Positions 7,843-15,829 of a stretch of 64,000 bases of DNA are shown here, piece by piece. The translations under genes were made by a program, and so were the position numbers. The stretch covers positions 1 to 64,000 of the forward strand of contig CAYQJS010000001.1 in assembly GCA_964417895.1 (NCBI GenBank), written 5' to 3'. The DNA comes from CAYQJS01 sp964417895. GTDB taxonomy: Bacteria > Chloroflexota > UBA6077 > SHYK01. The notes beneath the pieces were generated by a model. It did no database searches, was not told the DNA's origin, and saw only the letters and a list, made by a program, of their open reading frames with translations. Numbering within the stretch: the stretch's first letter is position 1; the number at the start of each line of letters is the position of its first letter.

Positions 7843-9149
7843 GCGGGGCAGGCGAGGCAGTCGCGGGCGTCGCACCAGCCCCGATAGATATGGATGAGCC
7901 CTTGCTGCCGACGCGCGGTGGTCACTACCTGTTTCGCTTCAGGACCAGCGATCTGGCGGGCCATGTGACGGGTGATCTGGTTTGAGGCGAGACGAGGGTG
8001 CTCCCGGTATGCGGCCCGGGCGGCATCCAGCAACAACGTATCGCCCGTGGCCCGGCCCACAGCGGCTGCCCACGGGAGGACCGCGTTCACCACCGCCTCG
8101 GCCGCCCGGTCCGGCCCGACCAGGGCGGCCGGCCGCGCGAGCGGCCGGCCGAAGTCTGCGTGCATCTGCCAGTAGCCGGCCGCTGAGCGCACGAGCAGAG
8201 CGCGCAGGGCCGGTGCCGCTCGCGACGGCGGTAGCTCGCACAGGGCGGTCAGCATGCGCTCCTGGAGCGACGGCAGCTCCTCGTCGACGAGGGCGGCCGC
8301 CCCTACCACGCGGCGAACAGGGCCGTTGCCGGGGCGGCAGCCCACCCAGCGCCAGCCCAGCGAGTGGGCGGGGCCGCGACGGCCGGTCGCGCCCCAGGCG
8401 TTCTCGATCGCCGTGGAAGGGCCGTCGACGGGGAAGCGGCCGCGCTGGGTGGGGAGCAGGCCCGCCTCTCCCAGGAGGATGGTCTCGAGGGCCAGCGGCC
8501 CGCCGCGCCGAACCAAGTGCAGGGCCTCCAGCCACGGGACGCGGTCGGCCAGATGGCGAAAGGCCGAGGTGTTTGCCGCGAACCCGAGTGCCTCGAGGAC
8601 GCCGGTCCAAAGGGCCTGGGGTGCGGCGACGCAGGTGAGGTCCGCCTCGAAACGTGCCGCCTTGCCCTCGAACCGGGCCGCACCGGCTCGATCCAGCAGG
8701 ACGGCTGCCTCTTCGGGCGTGCGGCACGGCCGAAGGCTGGGATCCGGAGACAGGTCGGCGTTCCAGGCTGCCAACGCCACGTCCACGGGGGCGATCAGAT
8801 GGGGAGTGAGTGCGACCGTTGGCACCACCTCCCCGTCGGACCGCACCGCCGGAAACGCTCGCGCTGCTTCGAATACCACGTGCAGCACAGTCCGCTCATA
8901 TGCGGAATCCGAGTGATGGCCGTGCGCGTACCAGTCTCGAGCGGTAACGTGCACTTCGACGTCGCCTCGCAGCACCTGCCCGTCGAGTACGACCACAGCT
9001 CCGCGAAAGTCCGGCCCCCAGCTGCCGGCGCGCCGACCCGGGTAGACCACCTGGACGAACCGACCGTCGTCAGCTCGCAGCGTTTCGACGACTTGACGTC
9101 GCTCCCAGAGCCAGGAGACAAAGGCTTCCGGCACTCGAGCGCGGCTCAT
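7767..9149 (-). CDS. DUF2851 family protein
   Basis: 460 aa. The N-terminus has the DUF2851 hallmarks: FVSWLWERRQV, then VVYPGRRAGSWGPDFRGAVV, then RGDVEVHVTARDWYAHGH, with the conserved His and Asp residues expected there. The family is widespread and uncharacterised; a nuclease-like role has not been demonstrated to my knowledge. A C-terminal CDARDCLACP motif suggests a small metal site. The last 25 residues or so (GGDRRTGGQGTGATGTRQW) are encoded by the heptanucleotide repeats at 7767-7842, so the original stop codon was probably lost to repeat insertion. The ATG start overlaps the stop of the upstream Xre gene (ATGA). Confidence 0.85.
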   Translation of the reverse strand: MSRARVPEAFVSWLWERRQVVETLRADDGRFVQVVYPGRRAGSWGPDFRGAVVVLDGQVLRGDVEVHVTARDWYAHGHHSDSAYERTVLHVVFEAARAFPAVRSDGEVVPTVALTPHLIAPVDVALAAWNADLSPDPSLRPCRTPEEAAVLLDRAGAARFEGKAARFEADLTCVAAPQALWTGVLEALGFAANTSAFRHLADRVPWLEALHLVRRGGPLALETILLGEAGLLPTQRGRFPVDGPSTAIENAWGATGRRGPAHSLGWRWVGCRPGNGPVRRVVGAAALVDEELPSLQERMLTALCELPPSRAAPALRALLVRSAAGYWQMHADFGRPLARPAALVGPDRAAEAVVNAVLPWAAAVGRATGDTLLLDAARAAYREHPRLASNQITRHMARQIAGPEAKQVVTTARRQQGLIHIYRGWCDARDCLACPAGGDRRTGGQGTGATGTRQWAIGAG

Positions 9150-9403
9150 GGCGGCGTGCCGGATGGGTTCCCGGGTTCACCCGCCTCCTGCCCGTACAGC
9201 GACGCGCGTTCCGCCACGATATCGAGGAGGCGGACGGAAGCCCCCCGGGGGCGATAGACGCCGGTCTCCCAGTCGCTCACCGTCTGCTGGCGCACGCCGA
9301 TCTCATCGGCCAGCCCTCGCTGCGTGAGTCGAAGCGACTGCCGAAGCTGGCGCACGCGGACCGCGTCCCATCGGGGTCCCGCCCTCCTTCCCATGCCCGG
9401 CAT
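9146..9403 (-). CDS. Xre/Cro-CI family helix-turn-helix regulator
   Basis: 85 aa from ATG 9403; an internal ATG at 9394 is possible. The HTH_3 domain covers about residues 15-70: VRQLRQSLRLTQRGLADEIG, then VRQQTVSDWETGVYRPRG, a textbook HTH with recognition helix QQTVSDWE. There is no extra ligand-binding domain. It overlaps the DUF2851 gene by 4 bp, so the two are cotranslated. It diverges from an FAD oxidoreductase gene, with a perfect palindrome in the 45-bp gap. It probably represses its own operon and perhaps the divergent gene. Confidence 0.85.
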   Translation of the reverse strand: MPGMGRRAGPRWDAVRVRQLRQSLRLTQRGLADEIGVRQQTVSDWETGVYRPRGASVRLLDIVAERASLYGQEAGEPGNPSGTPP

Positions 9404-9405
9404 GT

Positions 9406-9421
9406 TACACGGAACCGTGTA
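9406..9421. promoter_or_regulatory. Palindromic operator candidate for the adjacent Xre regulator
   Basis: TACACGG-aa-CCGTGTA, a perfect 7-bp inverted repeat with a 2-nt centre. It lies 3 bp upstream of the regulator's start codon and 27 bp upstream of the divergent FAD oxidoreductase. Size and placement fit a dimeric Xre operator. The link to the regulator is inference. Confidence 0.55.
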
Positions 9422-9448
9422 TCGAAGGCAACAGGATACCCTATAGAC

Positions 9449-10597
9449 ATGAGAAGCCAGGCCGCGGTCGTCATCATCGGCGGAGGCGTCATCGGCGCCA
9501 GTGTGGCATACCACCTGGCGGAGCGGGGACTCTCGGATGCGCTCGTGATCGAGCGCGGCGCGCTGGGCTCCGGATCGACTGGACGCTCGGCGGGTGGCGT
9601 GCGGCAACAGTTCTCCACCGAGGCGAACTGTCGCCTCTCGATGCTGAGCGTCGAGAAGCTGCTCCGGTTTCAGGACCAGACCGGTTGGGATCCCGGCTTT
9701 CACCAGGTCGGCTATCTGTTCTTGCTAACGCAGCAGGAACACTGGGATCTCTTCCAGCGCAACGTCGACCTCCAGGGGCGGCTGGGCATCCCCGTGGGGT
9801 TGCTCACTCCAGGGGAGGCCCAGGCGCTGGTGCCGCCCATCGCGGTGGACGACGTGCTCGGGGCGACCTTTTGTCCCACCGACGGCCACGCCGACCCGAC
9901 GCAAGTGTGCCTCGGCTACGCATCGGCCGCCCGCGCCCGGGGTGTCGAAGTCGCGTCGGGCGTCACTGTGACGAGCGTCGAGGCGGCCGGTGGGCGCGTT
10001 GTGGCCGTCGATACCGACCAGGGGCGCGTCATCACACCTCTCGTGGTGGACGCGGCCGGGCCGTGGGCGGCGCAGATCGCGGCCATGGCGGGCATCGAGG
10101 TCCCCGTGCGACCGTATCGGCGCCATATCTACTACACCGCAAGCTTCCCGCAGGTGCCGGACGCGGCGCCCATGGTGGTCGACTTCGCATCGAGCATGTA
10201 CTTCCGACGGGAGGGCCCCGGCTTGCTGCTCGGCATGACCGACCGCAGTGAGCCCTCCAGCTTTCGCACCAACACCGATGACGCGTTCCTGGCGATGCTG
10301 ATCGAGCACGCTGTCCGGCGCGTACCGGCGATCGAGTCCGTGGGGATGGTCCGAGGGTGGGCCGGCCTTTACGACGCGACGCCCGATGCGAACCCCATCC
10401 TGGGCGCCGTGCCCGGGCTGCATGGCTTCATCATGGCGGCGGGGTTCAGCGGTCATGGCTTCATGCACGCCCCCGCTACAGGGCAACTGCTAGCCGAGCT
10501 GATCGTCGACGGCGTCGCGCACACGGTGGACATCCGTCAGTTCGCGCTAGGGCGGTTCCAGTCCGGCGAGGGCTCAGCCGAGCAGAACGTTATCTAG
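9449..10597 (+). CDS. FAD-dependent oxidoreductase of the DAO (D-amino acid oxidase/sarcosine oxidase beta) family
   Basis: 382 aa. The N-terminal dinucleotide fold VVIIGGGVIGASVAYHLAERG (about residues 6-26) and STGRSAGGVRQQFSTEAN place it with SoxB/DadA-type flavoenzymes. The C-terminal GWAGLYDATPDANPILGAV and the HGFIMAAGFSGHGFMHAP region supply the second FAD-binding part. These enzymes oxidise secondary or primary amines such as sarcosine, glycine or dimethylglycine derivatives with FAD. The substrate cannot be read from sequence. It is a lone gene divergent from the Xre regulator, ending just before a 27-bp hairpin. Confidence 0.9.
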   Translation: MRSQAAVVIIGGGVIGASVAYHLAERGLSDALVIERGALGSGSTGRSAGGVRQQFSTEANCRLSMLSVEKLLRFQDQTGWDPGFHQVGYLFLLTQQEHWDLFQRNVDLQGRLGIPVGLLTPGEAQALVPPIAVDDVLGATFCPTDGHADPTQVCLGYASAARARGVEVASGVTVTSVEAAGGRVVAVDTDQGRVITPLVVDAAGPWAAQIAAMAGIEVPVRPYRRHIYYTASFPQVPDAAPMVVDFASSMYFRREGPGLLLGMTDRSEPSSFRTNTDDAFLAMLIEHAVRRVPAIESVGMVRGWAGLYDATPDANPILGAVPGLHGFIMAAGFSGHGFMHAPATGQLLAELIVDGVAHTVDIRQFALGRFQSGEGSAEQNVI

Positions 10598-10599
10598 CG

Positions 10600-10690
10600 A
10601 GGCAATAGGCACGAGGCAATAGGCAAAGGGCAGTAGGCACCAAAGAATGATTGCCTATTGCCTCGTGCCTATTGCCTATTGCCTCGCGCC
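10600..10690. repeat. Perfect 27-bp inverted repeat made of 7-nt units; probable bidirectional hairpin terminator
   Basis: The left arm 10600-10626 (units ggcaata, ggcacga, ggcaata) is exactly complementary to the right arm 10651-10677. A 24-nt spacer made of further 7-nt units separates them, and more units extend to 10690. It lies between the convergent FAD oxidoreductase and pheA genes. A 27-bp RNA stem could stop or protect both transcripts. There is no U-tract, so intrinsic termination would be atypical. Confidence 0.8.
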
Positions 10691-10696
10691 CACCGT

Positions 10697-11767
10697 CTAG
10701 TCCACAGGCCACGACCCGATCACCTTCAAGAACGCGCACTGCCCGGCCAGTTCCTGGAGCGCGCCTTCCACCAGCGGGTCGCGCTCGTGTCCCTCGAACT
10801 CAACGAAGAAGATGTAGTCCCACGCACGCCGACGGGAGGGCCGGCTTTGGATGGTGCTCATATTGACGCCGCGGCGGGCGAAGACATCGGCCACGTCGCG
10901 CAGCGCCCCGACCCGGTCCCGAATGCTGAACACAATCGCAGTCTTGTCGCGCCCCGTCGGCTCGCTCGCGACTGGGAGGGCAACTACGTAGAAGCGTGTG
11001 TAGTTGCTCGCGATGTCCTGGATGTCGCGTGCGACGATGTCCAGGCCGTACTCCACCGCCGCCAGCTCCGGCGCAATGGCAGCGCCGGTCGGGTCCTCGG
11101 CGGCCATCACGGCCGCGCGGGCCGTGCTCGCCGCGTCCACGATGCTGCACCCGGGAAGATGGCGAGCAATCCACTGGCGGCACTGGGCCAACGCCACCGG
11201 GTTGGAATACACCGTGGCGATGTCCTCCATGCGCCCGCGAGCCACCAGCTGGAGCGAGATGGGCAGGACGATCTCTGAGCAAACCTTCAGCTCCGACTCG
11301 ACGAAGGTGTCCAGGGTGAGATGGACCGATCCCTCCGTGGAGTTCTCCACGGGCACAACGCCGAAATCAGCGTGGCCGCGCTGTGTCTCCTCGAAGACCT
11401 CCGGAATGCTGGCGAGGGGCACGAGCCGCGTTGCTTCCCCGAAGCGCTCCAGCGCCGCCTGGTGCGTGAACGTCGCGGCAGGGCCGAAGTAAGCCACTTC
11501 GAGCGGCCGTTCCAGCGCCCGACACGCCGAGATGATCTGGCGGTAGATGGACAGCAGATGCGCCGGGCGGAGGGGGCCATCGCGGCCCTGGGAGCGGACC
11601 CGCTCGAGCACCTCTCGCTCGCGCTCCGGCGCGTACGTGAGTCTCGCTTCCGCCGTTTTCGCGTTGCCAATCCGCTGGGCGATGCGTGCGCGCTCGTTGA
11701 GCAGGCGCACGATCTCGGCGTCTACCCGGTCGATCTCATCGCGCCCAGCCCCGACCTCGCTGTCCAT
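10697..11767 (-). CDS. pheA: Bifunctional chorismate mutase/prephenate dehydratase (P-protein)
   Basis: 356 aa from ATG 11767. Residues about 5-90 are an AroQ chorismate mutase (EIDRVDAEIVRLLNERARIA). Residues about 100-275 are prephenate dehydratase, with AYFGPAATFTHQAALERFG, VVPVENSTEGSVHLTLD and the catalytic-type SNYTRFYVV motif. The C-terminus is an ACT domain (KTAIVFSIRDRVGALRDVAD) containing the ESRP-like IQSRPSRR for phenylalanine feedback. It makes phenylpyruvate from chorismate. The ESRP glutamate is Gln here. The gene is convergent with the FAD oxidoreductase and divergent from the diiron protein. The frame extends 31 residues further upstream, but that part overlaps the divergent promoter and leader. 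Confidence 0.93.
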   Translation of the reverse strand: MDSEVGAGRDEIDRVDAEIVRLLNERARIAQRIGNAKTAEARLTYAPEREREVLERVRSQGRDGPLRPAHLLSIYRQIISACRALERPLEVAYFGPAATFTHQAALERFGEATRLVPLASIPEVFEETQRGHADFGVVPVENSTEGSVHLTLDTFVESELKVCSEIVLPISLQLVARGRMEDIATVYSNPVALAQCRQWIARHLPGCSIVDAASTARAAVMAAEDPTGAAIAPELAAVEYGLDIVARDIQDIASNYTRFYVVALPVASEPTGRDKTAIVFSIRDRVGALRDVADVFARRGVNMSTIQSRPSRRRAWDYIFFVEFEGHERDPLVEGALQELAGQCAFLKVIGSWPVD

Positions 11768-11798
11768 AGCACCCGTAATGCAATTGCCGCGACGTGAG

Positions 11799-11804
11799 TA
11801 TACT
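11799..11804 (+). promoter_or_regulatory. Putative -10 element TATACT
   Basis: TATACT followed by tg lies 31 bp upstream of ATG 11835, within the 67-bp gap divergent from pheA. A strong ribosome-binding site (aaggagg at 11823-11829) follows. No clear -35 box is seen. Confidence 0.4.
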
Positions 11805-11834
11805 TGCCCCCAATCACATGCGAAGGAGGCCGCC

Positions 11835-12686
11835 ATGGCGGACATCTGCGGCGTTGGCAAGCCGATCAGCTACTCCGAGGACAACCCGATCTCAGGGTGG
11901 GTCGACGATCTGCGCAAGAGCCGCGACGCCTTGAAGCGCGAGCCGCGGGACGACGCCGAGCGCGAGCTTCTGGGCCGCTGGCTGGGCTATCGGGGCCGGG
12001 ACGAGCTGGCCGAGACCGTCGGCCTGGCTTGCTACGCGTACAGCCACTTCGACCTCGACTCGGAATGGCAGTATCTGCTGACCGACCACATCCGGACCGA
12101 GGCCGGGCACGGCTGGGGATACATCAAGCAGGGCGATCACATCGACCCGGAGCGCGACCACTCCCGCCCCGACCCCGAGTTCGTGGAGCAGTACGGCCTC
12201 CTGCCGCGCGTCGAGCACCGCGCCATCCAGCAGCGCGACATGCTCAGCTACATCTTCGCGGGCAACCTGTGGCCCTACGGCCACGTTACCGCCGCGAGCA
12301 TCCAGAGCATCACCATCACCACGCCGCGCGTGCTTGACTTCGAGGAGCGCGTCGTGCAGGCCGAGGAGCGGGGCCACCACGACGCCCTGCTCCAGAAGAT
12401 CCACGATTACGTCTGGCAGCTGATCGACCGCTACGGCGAAGCCTACGTGCGCAGGCACATCGTCGAGATCGACGCAGAGGCGCTGAACAGCCGCTCGCGG
12501 ACCGTCTTCGATCCGCCACGCCGCGAGTTCCTCAAGAAGTACTTCAACACGACCGTGGAGAACGTTCAGCGATTCCAGGAATGGCGCGAGTACCTGTACC
12601 TGAATGTGCTGGGCTTCGCCGCCGAGCCCATCTACATCAAGAACTGGCCGGCGGAGTACCCGCAGCCCACCAGGGCCGCAACCTAG
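11835..12686 (+). CDS. Putative ferritin-like diiron protein, unknown substrate
   Basis: 283 aa from ATG 11835, 5 bp after an excellent Shine-Dalgarno aaggagg. The sequence is mostly alpha-helical and soluble. Two E-x-x-H motifs, E89-A-G-H92 and E178-R-G-H181, spaced about 90 residues apart, match the paired metal ligands of ferritin-like diiron carboxylate proteins. Further acidic residues (E50s-E60, E170-E171) could complete the site. This architecture is used by PaaA-type epoxidases, aminoarene oxygenases and related oxygenases. I cannot assign it to any of these with confidence. It is monocistronic with its own promoter and diverges from pheA, with no reductase or ferredoxin partner beside it. 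Confidence 0.6.
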   Translation: MADICGVGKPISYSEDNPISGWVDDLRKSRDALKREPRDDAERELLGRWLGYRGRDELAETVGLACYAYSHFDLDSEWQYLLTDHIRTEAGHGWGYIKQGDHIDPERDHSRPDPEFVEQYGLLPRVEHRAIQQRDMLSYIFAGNLWPYGHVTAASIQSITITTPRVLDFEERVVQAEERGHHDALLQKIHDYVWQLIDRYGEAYVRRHIVEIDAEALNSRSRTVFDPPRREFLKKYFNTTVENVQRFQEWREYLYLNVLGFAAEPIYIKNWPAEYPQPTRAAT

Positions 12687-12741
12687 ACGGGTTTGTGTGA
12701 GTTCATCGTAGGCCGACGAAGCGTGATGGCTGACGTGGGCA

Positions 12742-12830
12742 CGTCACCCCCTCCCTCGCCCTCCCCCGTCAAGGGGGAGGGGATGACAGCTGCCCCCTCC
12801 CCCCTTGAGGGGGAGGGTTGGGGAGGGGGG
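12742..12830. repeat. Double hairpin repeat (G/C-rich inverted elements) upstream of ligA
   Basis: Two adjacent hairpins with the same 9-bp stem, CCCTCCCCC/GGGGGAGGG. They lie at 12759-12781 (loop gtcaa) and 12795-12817 (loop cttga), and longer flanking arms pair the two with each other. It looks like a REP-type dispersed palindrome. It occupies the gap between the diiron gene and ligA and could act as terminator for the former. Confidence 0.75.
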
Positions 12831-12894
12831 TGGCGCCCGGCGTGCGGCGCGCACACGCGACAAACTTTCGACACGCTGCCTAGGGAGCGGTACC

Positions 12895-14931
12895 CTGGCT
12901 GACACCGAAGTCGACCTCGAGCGCCTGCGCCAGCGTATTGAGGAGTTGCGCCAGCGCGTCAACTATCACAACTATCGCTACCATGTCCTCGACGATCCTG
13001 AGATCGCGGACGCCGAGTTCGATGCGCTCTTTCAGGAGCTCCTGGCCCTGGAAGACGATCACCCGGAGCTCGCCTCACCGGACTCACCGACGCAGCGAGT
13101 CGGCGCCACGCCCACCGGTGTGTTTGGCGCAGTGCAGCATCGCGTTCCGATGCTCAGCCTGGCCAACGCCTTCACGGCCGAGCAGCTTCGGGCCTGGCAC
13201 CTTCGCATCCGCAACCTCCTCGGCCGCGATGTGGAAGGCTTTGTCCTCGAGCCCAAGCTGGACGGGCTGGCAATGTCCCTGCTTTACGAGGACCGCCGCC
13301 TGAAGATCGGCGCGACCCGCGGTGATGGCACCACCGGCGACGATATGACTCCCAACGTGCGCACCATCCGATCCGTCCCTCTCACGCTCGCCTCCGATGC
13401 GCCACCGGCCCTCGAGGTGCGAGGCGAGGTGTACCTCACAAGGTCCGGGTTCAAACGGATCAACGACGAGCAACTGGAGCGTGGCGATCGGCTCTTCCTG
13501 AATCCACGGAACGCCGCCGCCGGCTCACTGCGGCAGAAAGACCCGCGGATCACCGCGCGGCGCCCGCTTGACTTCGTCGCGTACGCCGTCGGGTACACCG
13601 AAGGGGTGGACCTCCCGCGCAGGCAATGGGAGCTGCTGGCGGACCTTCGGCGGTACGGCTTCAAGGTCAACCCGCGCAATGACTACTGCACCGGCATCGA
13701 AGAGGTGATCGAGCGGTGCGCCGCCTGGGAGCACCAGCGCGAGGGCCTCGACTACGAGATCGACGGCGTGGTGGTGAAGGTGGACGACCGCTCCGCGCAC
13801 GAAGAGCTGGGCTCGGTCGGACGCGAGCCCCGCTGGGCGATCGCCTACAAATTCCCCGCGATGCAGGCTACGACGGTGCTCAAGAATATCGGCATCAACG
13901 TGGGCCGGACTGGAAGCCTGAATCCCTTCGCCGTACTGGAGCCGGTCAAGGTGAGCGGCGTCGTCGTCAAGCTCGCCAGTCTCCACAACGAGGAGGACAT
14001 CGCCCGCAAGGACATTCGCATCGGAGACACGGTGCTGGTCCAGCGCGCCGGCGAGGTGATCCCCCAGGTCGTCGGGCCCGTCGTCAGCAAGCGGACGGGT
14101 GAGGAGCGCATTTTCCAGATGCCGGAGCGGTGCCCGGTGTGCGGCGCCCCCGTGATCAAGCCGGAGGGCGAGGCGATGCGCCGTTGCACTGGAGGCGCCA
14201 CCTGTCCGGCCCAACGCTACGAGCTGATCAAGCACTTCACGTCGCGGCCAGCTATGGACATCCAGGGCGTGGGCGAGCGGCTCGTTGCTGCCCTCATCGA
14301 GTCAGGGCTGGTCCGCGACCCGGCCGACCTGTACGCTCTGACGAAAGCCCAGCTGCTCGACCTGGAGCGGTTCGCGGACAAGAGCGCGGACAACGTGCTT
14401 GCGTCCATCGAGGGGAGCAAGGCCCGCCCGCTGAGCCGCGTCCTCCACGCGCTGGGCATCCGCTACGTGGGGGAGCGCACCGCCGAGATCCTGGCGGAAC
14501 AGTTCGGCACTATGGACGCGCTGCTGGCGGCGAGTCGCGAAGGGCTGATCGACACTGAGGGCATCGGCCCCAAGATCGGCGACAGCATCTACGCGTTCCT
14601 GCACTCCGAGCGCAATCTGGAGATCATCGACAAGCTGCGCGCCGCGGGCGTCAACATGGCCCAGGGCGCCACCGGGACCGAGGGGTTGCCCCTGACGGGC
14701 ACCCAATGGGTGCTGACCGGGACGCTGGCGAGATGGTCGCGCCTCGCAGCCGAGGCCCGAATCAAGGAGCTGGGCGGCCGAGTCGCTGACTCAGTCAGCC
14801 GCAAGACCACGCACGTCGTCGTCGGCGAGAACCCGGGCTCGAAGCTCGCACGCGCGCAGCAGCTGAGTGTGCCGATCCTGGAGGAGGCGGAGTTCGAGCG
14901 ACAGATTGGCCCGCCGGCTACTGCTCCCTGA
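12895..14931 (+). CDS. ligA: NAD-dependent DNA ligase LigA
   Basis: Seals nicks using NAD+. About 678 aa if started at a CTG at 12895, which has a GGGAG ribosome site 7 bp upstream. No ATG or GTG is available near the N-terminus. A TTG at 12805 is the alternative, but it lies inside the palindromic repeat. Domains in order: Ia (NYHNYRYHVLDDPEIADAEFD), adenylation domain with active-site Lys at about K121 in LEPKLDG, OB fold, zinc finger (CPVCGAP and RCTGGATCPAQ), helix-hairpin-helix region, and BRCT (TGTQWVLTGTLARW to the end). The 3' end overlaps the convergent cyclophilin gene by 14 bp. Confidence 0.95.
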   Translation: MADTEVDLERLRQRIEELRQRVNYHNYRYHVLDDPEIADAEFDALFQELLALEDDHPELASPDSPTQRVGATPTGVFGAVQHRVPMLSLANAFTAEQLRAWHLRIRNLLGRDVEGFVLEPKLDGLAMSLLYEDRRLKIGATRGDGTTGDDMTPNVRTIRSVPLTLASDAPPALEVRGEVYLTRSGFKRINDEQLERGDRLFLNPRNAAAGSLRQKDPRITARRPLDFVAYAVGYTEGVDLPRRQWELLADLRRYGFKVNPRNDYCTGIEEVIERCAAWEHQREGLDYEIDGVVVKVDDRSAHEELGSVGREPRWAIAYKFPAMQATTVLKNIGINVGRTGSLNPFAVLEPVKVSGVVVKLASLHNEEDIARKDIRIGDTVLVQRAGEVIPQVVGPVVSKRTGEERIFQMPERCPVCGAPVIKPEGEAMRRCTGGATCPAQRYELIKHFTSRPAMDIQGVGERLVAALIESGLVRDPADLYALTKAQLLDLERFADKSADNVLASIEGSKARPLSRVLHALGIRYVGERTAEILAEQFGTMDALLAASREGLIDTEGIGPKIGDSIYAFLHSERNLEIIDKLRAAGVNMAQGATGTEGLPLTGTQWVLTGTLARWSRLAAEARIKELGGRVADSVSRKTTHVVVGENPGSKLARAQQLSVPILEEAEFERQIGPPATAP

Positions 14932-15553
14932 TCGTCACTTTCGTCATGCGTGCGTCCCTCTGGGGAACCGAGGGCTCGCCGCGGGCGTTGGCGCTCACGG
15001 GCACCGAAGCGATCTGGTCCACCACCTCAATGCCGCGCGTCACGCGCCCGAAGATTGTGTAGCTCTTGGGCAGCTGGGCGCCCACCCCCTCCCCGTGCAC
15101 GATGAAGAACTGGCTTCCGTTGGTGTTGGGGCCGGCGTTGGCCATGGCCAGCACGCCCCGATCGTAGTTACTAGCGACCGGCTCGTCGATGAACCGGTAG
15201 CCGGGCCCGCCGCTCCCATCGCCCTTTGGGTCCCCGGTCTGCATCATGAATCCCTTGATGATGCGGTGGAACTTGAGGCCGTCGTAGAAACCCTCGCGCG
15301 CCAGAAACACAAAGTTATTGACGGTCGTCGGCGCTTCTTTGGCCAGGAGGGTGACCTCGATCTCGCCCAGGCGAACTCCCTCCTCGGTGCCCACCGTCGT
15401 GGCAATCGTGGCGGTGTACTGCTTGTTTGCGTCGATGCGCATAGTCGGCGGGCTTGACCACTGCTTCACACGACTCTCCCCTCCGCCGCACGCCGCACCC
15501 ACGACCGTCAGCAGCAGCGCGCGCAGAAGCAGGCGCCGGCCGACCACCGCCAT
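14918..15553 (-). CDS. Cyclophilin-type peptidyl-prolyl isomerase, predicted lipoprotein
   Basis: 211 aa from ATG 15553 (an in-frame TTG exists at 15583). The N-terminus MAVVGRRLLLRALLLTVVGA ends in a lipobox-like VGAAC near residue 22, predicting export and lipid anchoring. The cyclophilin domain covers about residues 40-210, with KFHRIIKGFMMQTGDPKGDG, GVLAMANAGPNTNGSQFFI and FGRVTRGIEVVDQIA. The catalytic Arg of FHRII is present. It probably assists folding of exported proteins. A P/G-rich gap (15554-15829) with a heptamer repeat separates it from the next gene. Confidence 0.9.
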   Translation of the reverse strand: MAVVGRRLLLRALLLTVVGAACGGGESRVKQWSSPPTMRIDANKQYTATIATTVGTEEGVRLGEIEVTLLAKEAPTTVNNFVFLAREGFYDGLKFHRIIKGFMMQTGDPKGDGSGGPGYRFIDEPVASNYDRGVLAMANAGPNTNGSQFFIVHGEGVGAQLPKSYTIFGRVTRGIEVVDQIASVPVSANARGEPSVPQRDARMTKVTIREQ

Positions 15554-15728
15554 GCGCCACCCCGGCAGCTCGCCCCTAGTCAACTGGGCGCTCCGCTTCC
15601 ACGGCAGCTCACATACCCCGTTCGCACGTCGGCCATGCTACTCGACGCGGTGGACGCGAGGCCACACCGCCTTTCGCTGCCCCGCCCCACCAGCGGAAAC
15701 CCCCCAGCCCGGATTCCTCGCGCCGCGG

Positions 15729-15772
15729 CCTCACACCTCACAGCTCACGCCTCACGCCTCACAACTCCCCTT
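15729..15772. repeat. Heptanucleotide array (cctcaca/cctcacg)
   Basis: Six 7-nt units: cctcaca, cctcaca, gctcacg, cctcacg, cctcaca, actcccc. It is a fourth sequence variant of the 7-nt-period repeat class. It sits in the 276-bp gap between the cyclophilin and methyltransferase genes, which otherwise shows nothing recognisable. Confidence 0.75.
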
Positions 15773-15829
15773 GCGTCCGAGGGCGCCGAGCAACGATGAT
15801 TCGATAACACGCGGACATCTGGAGAGGAC

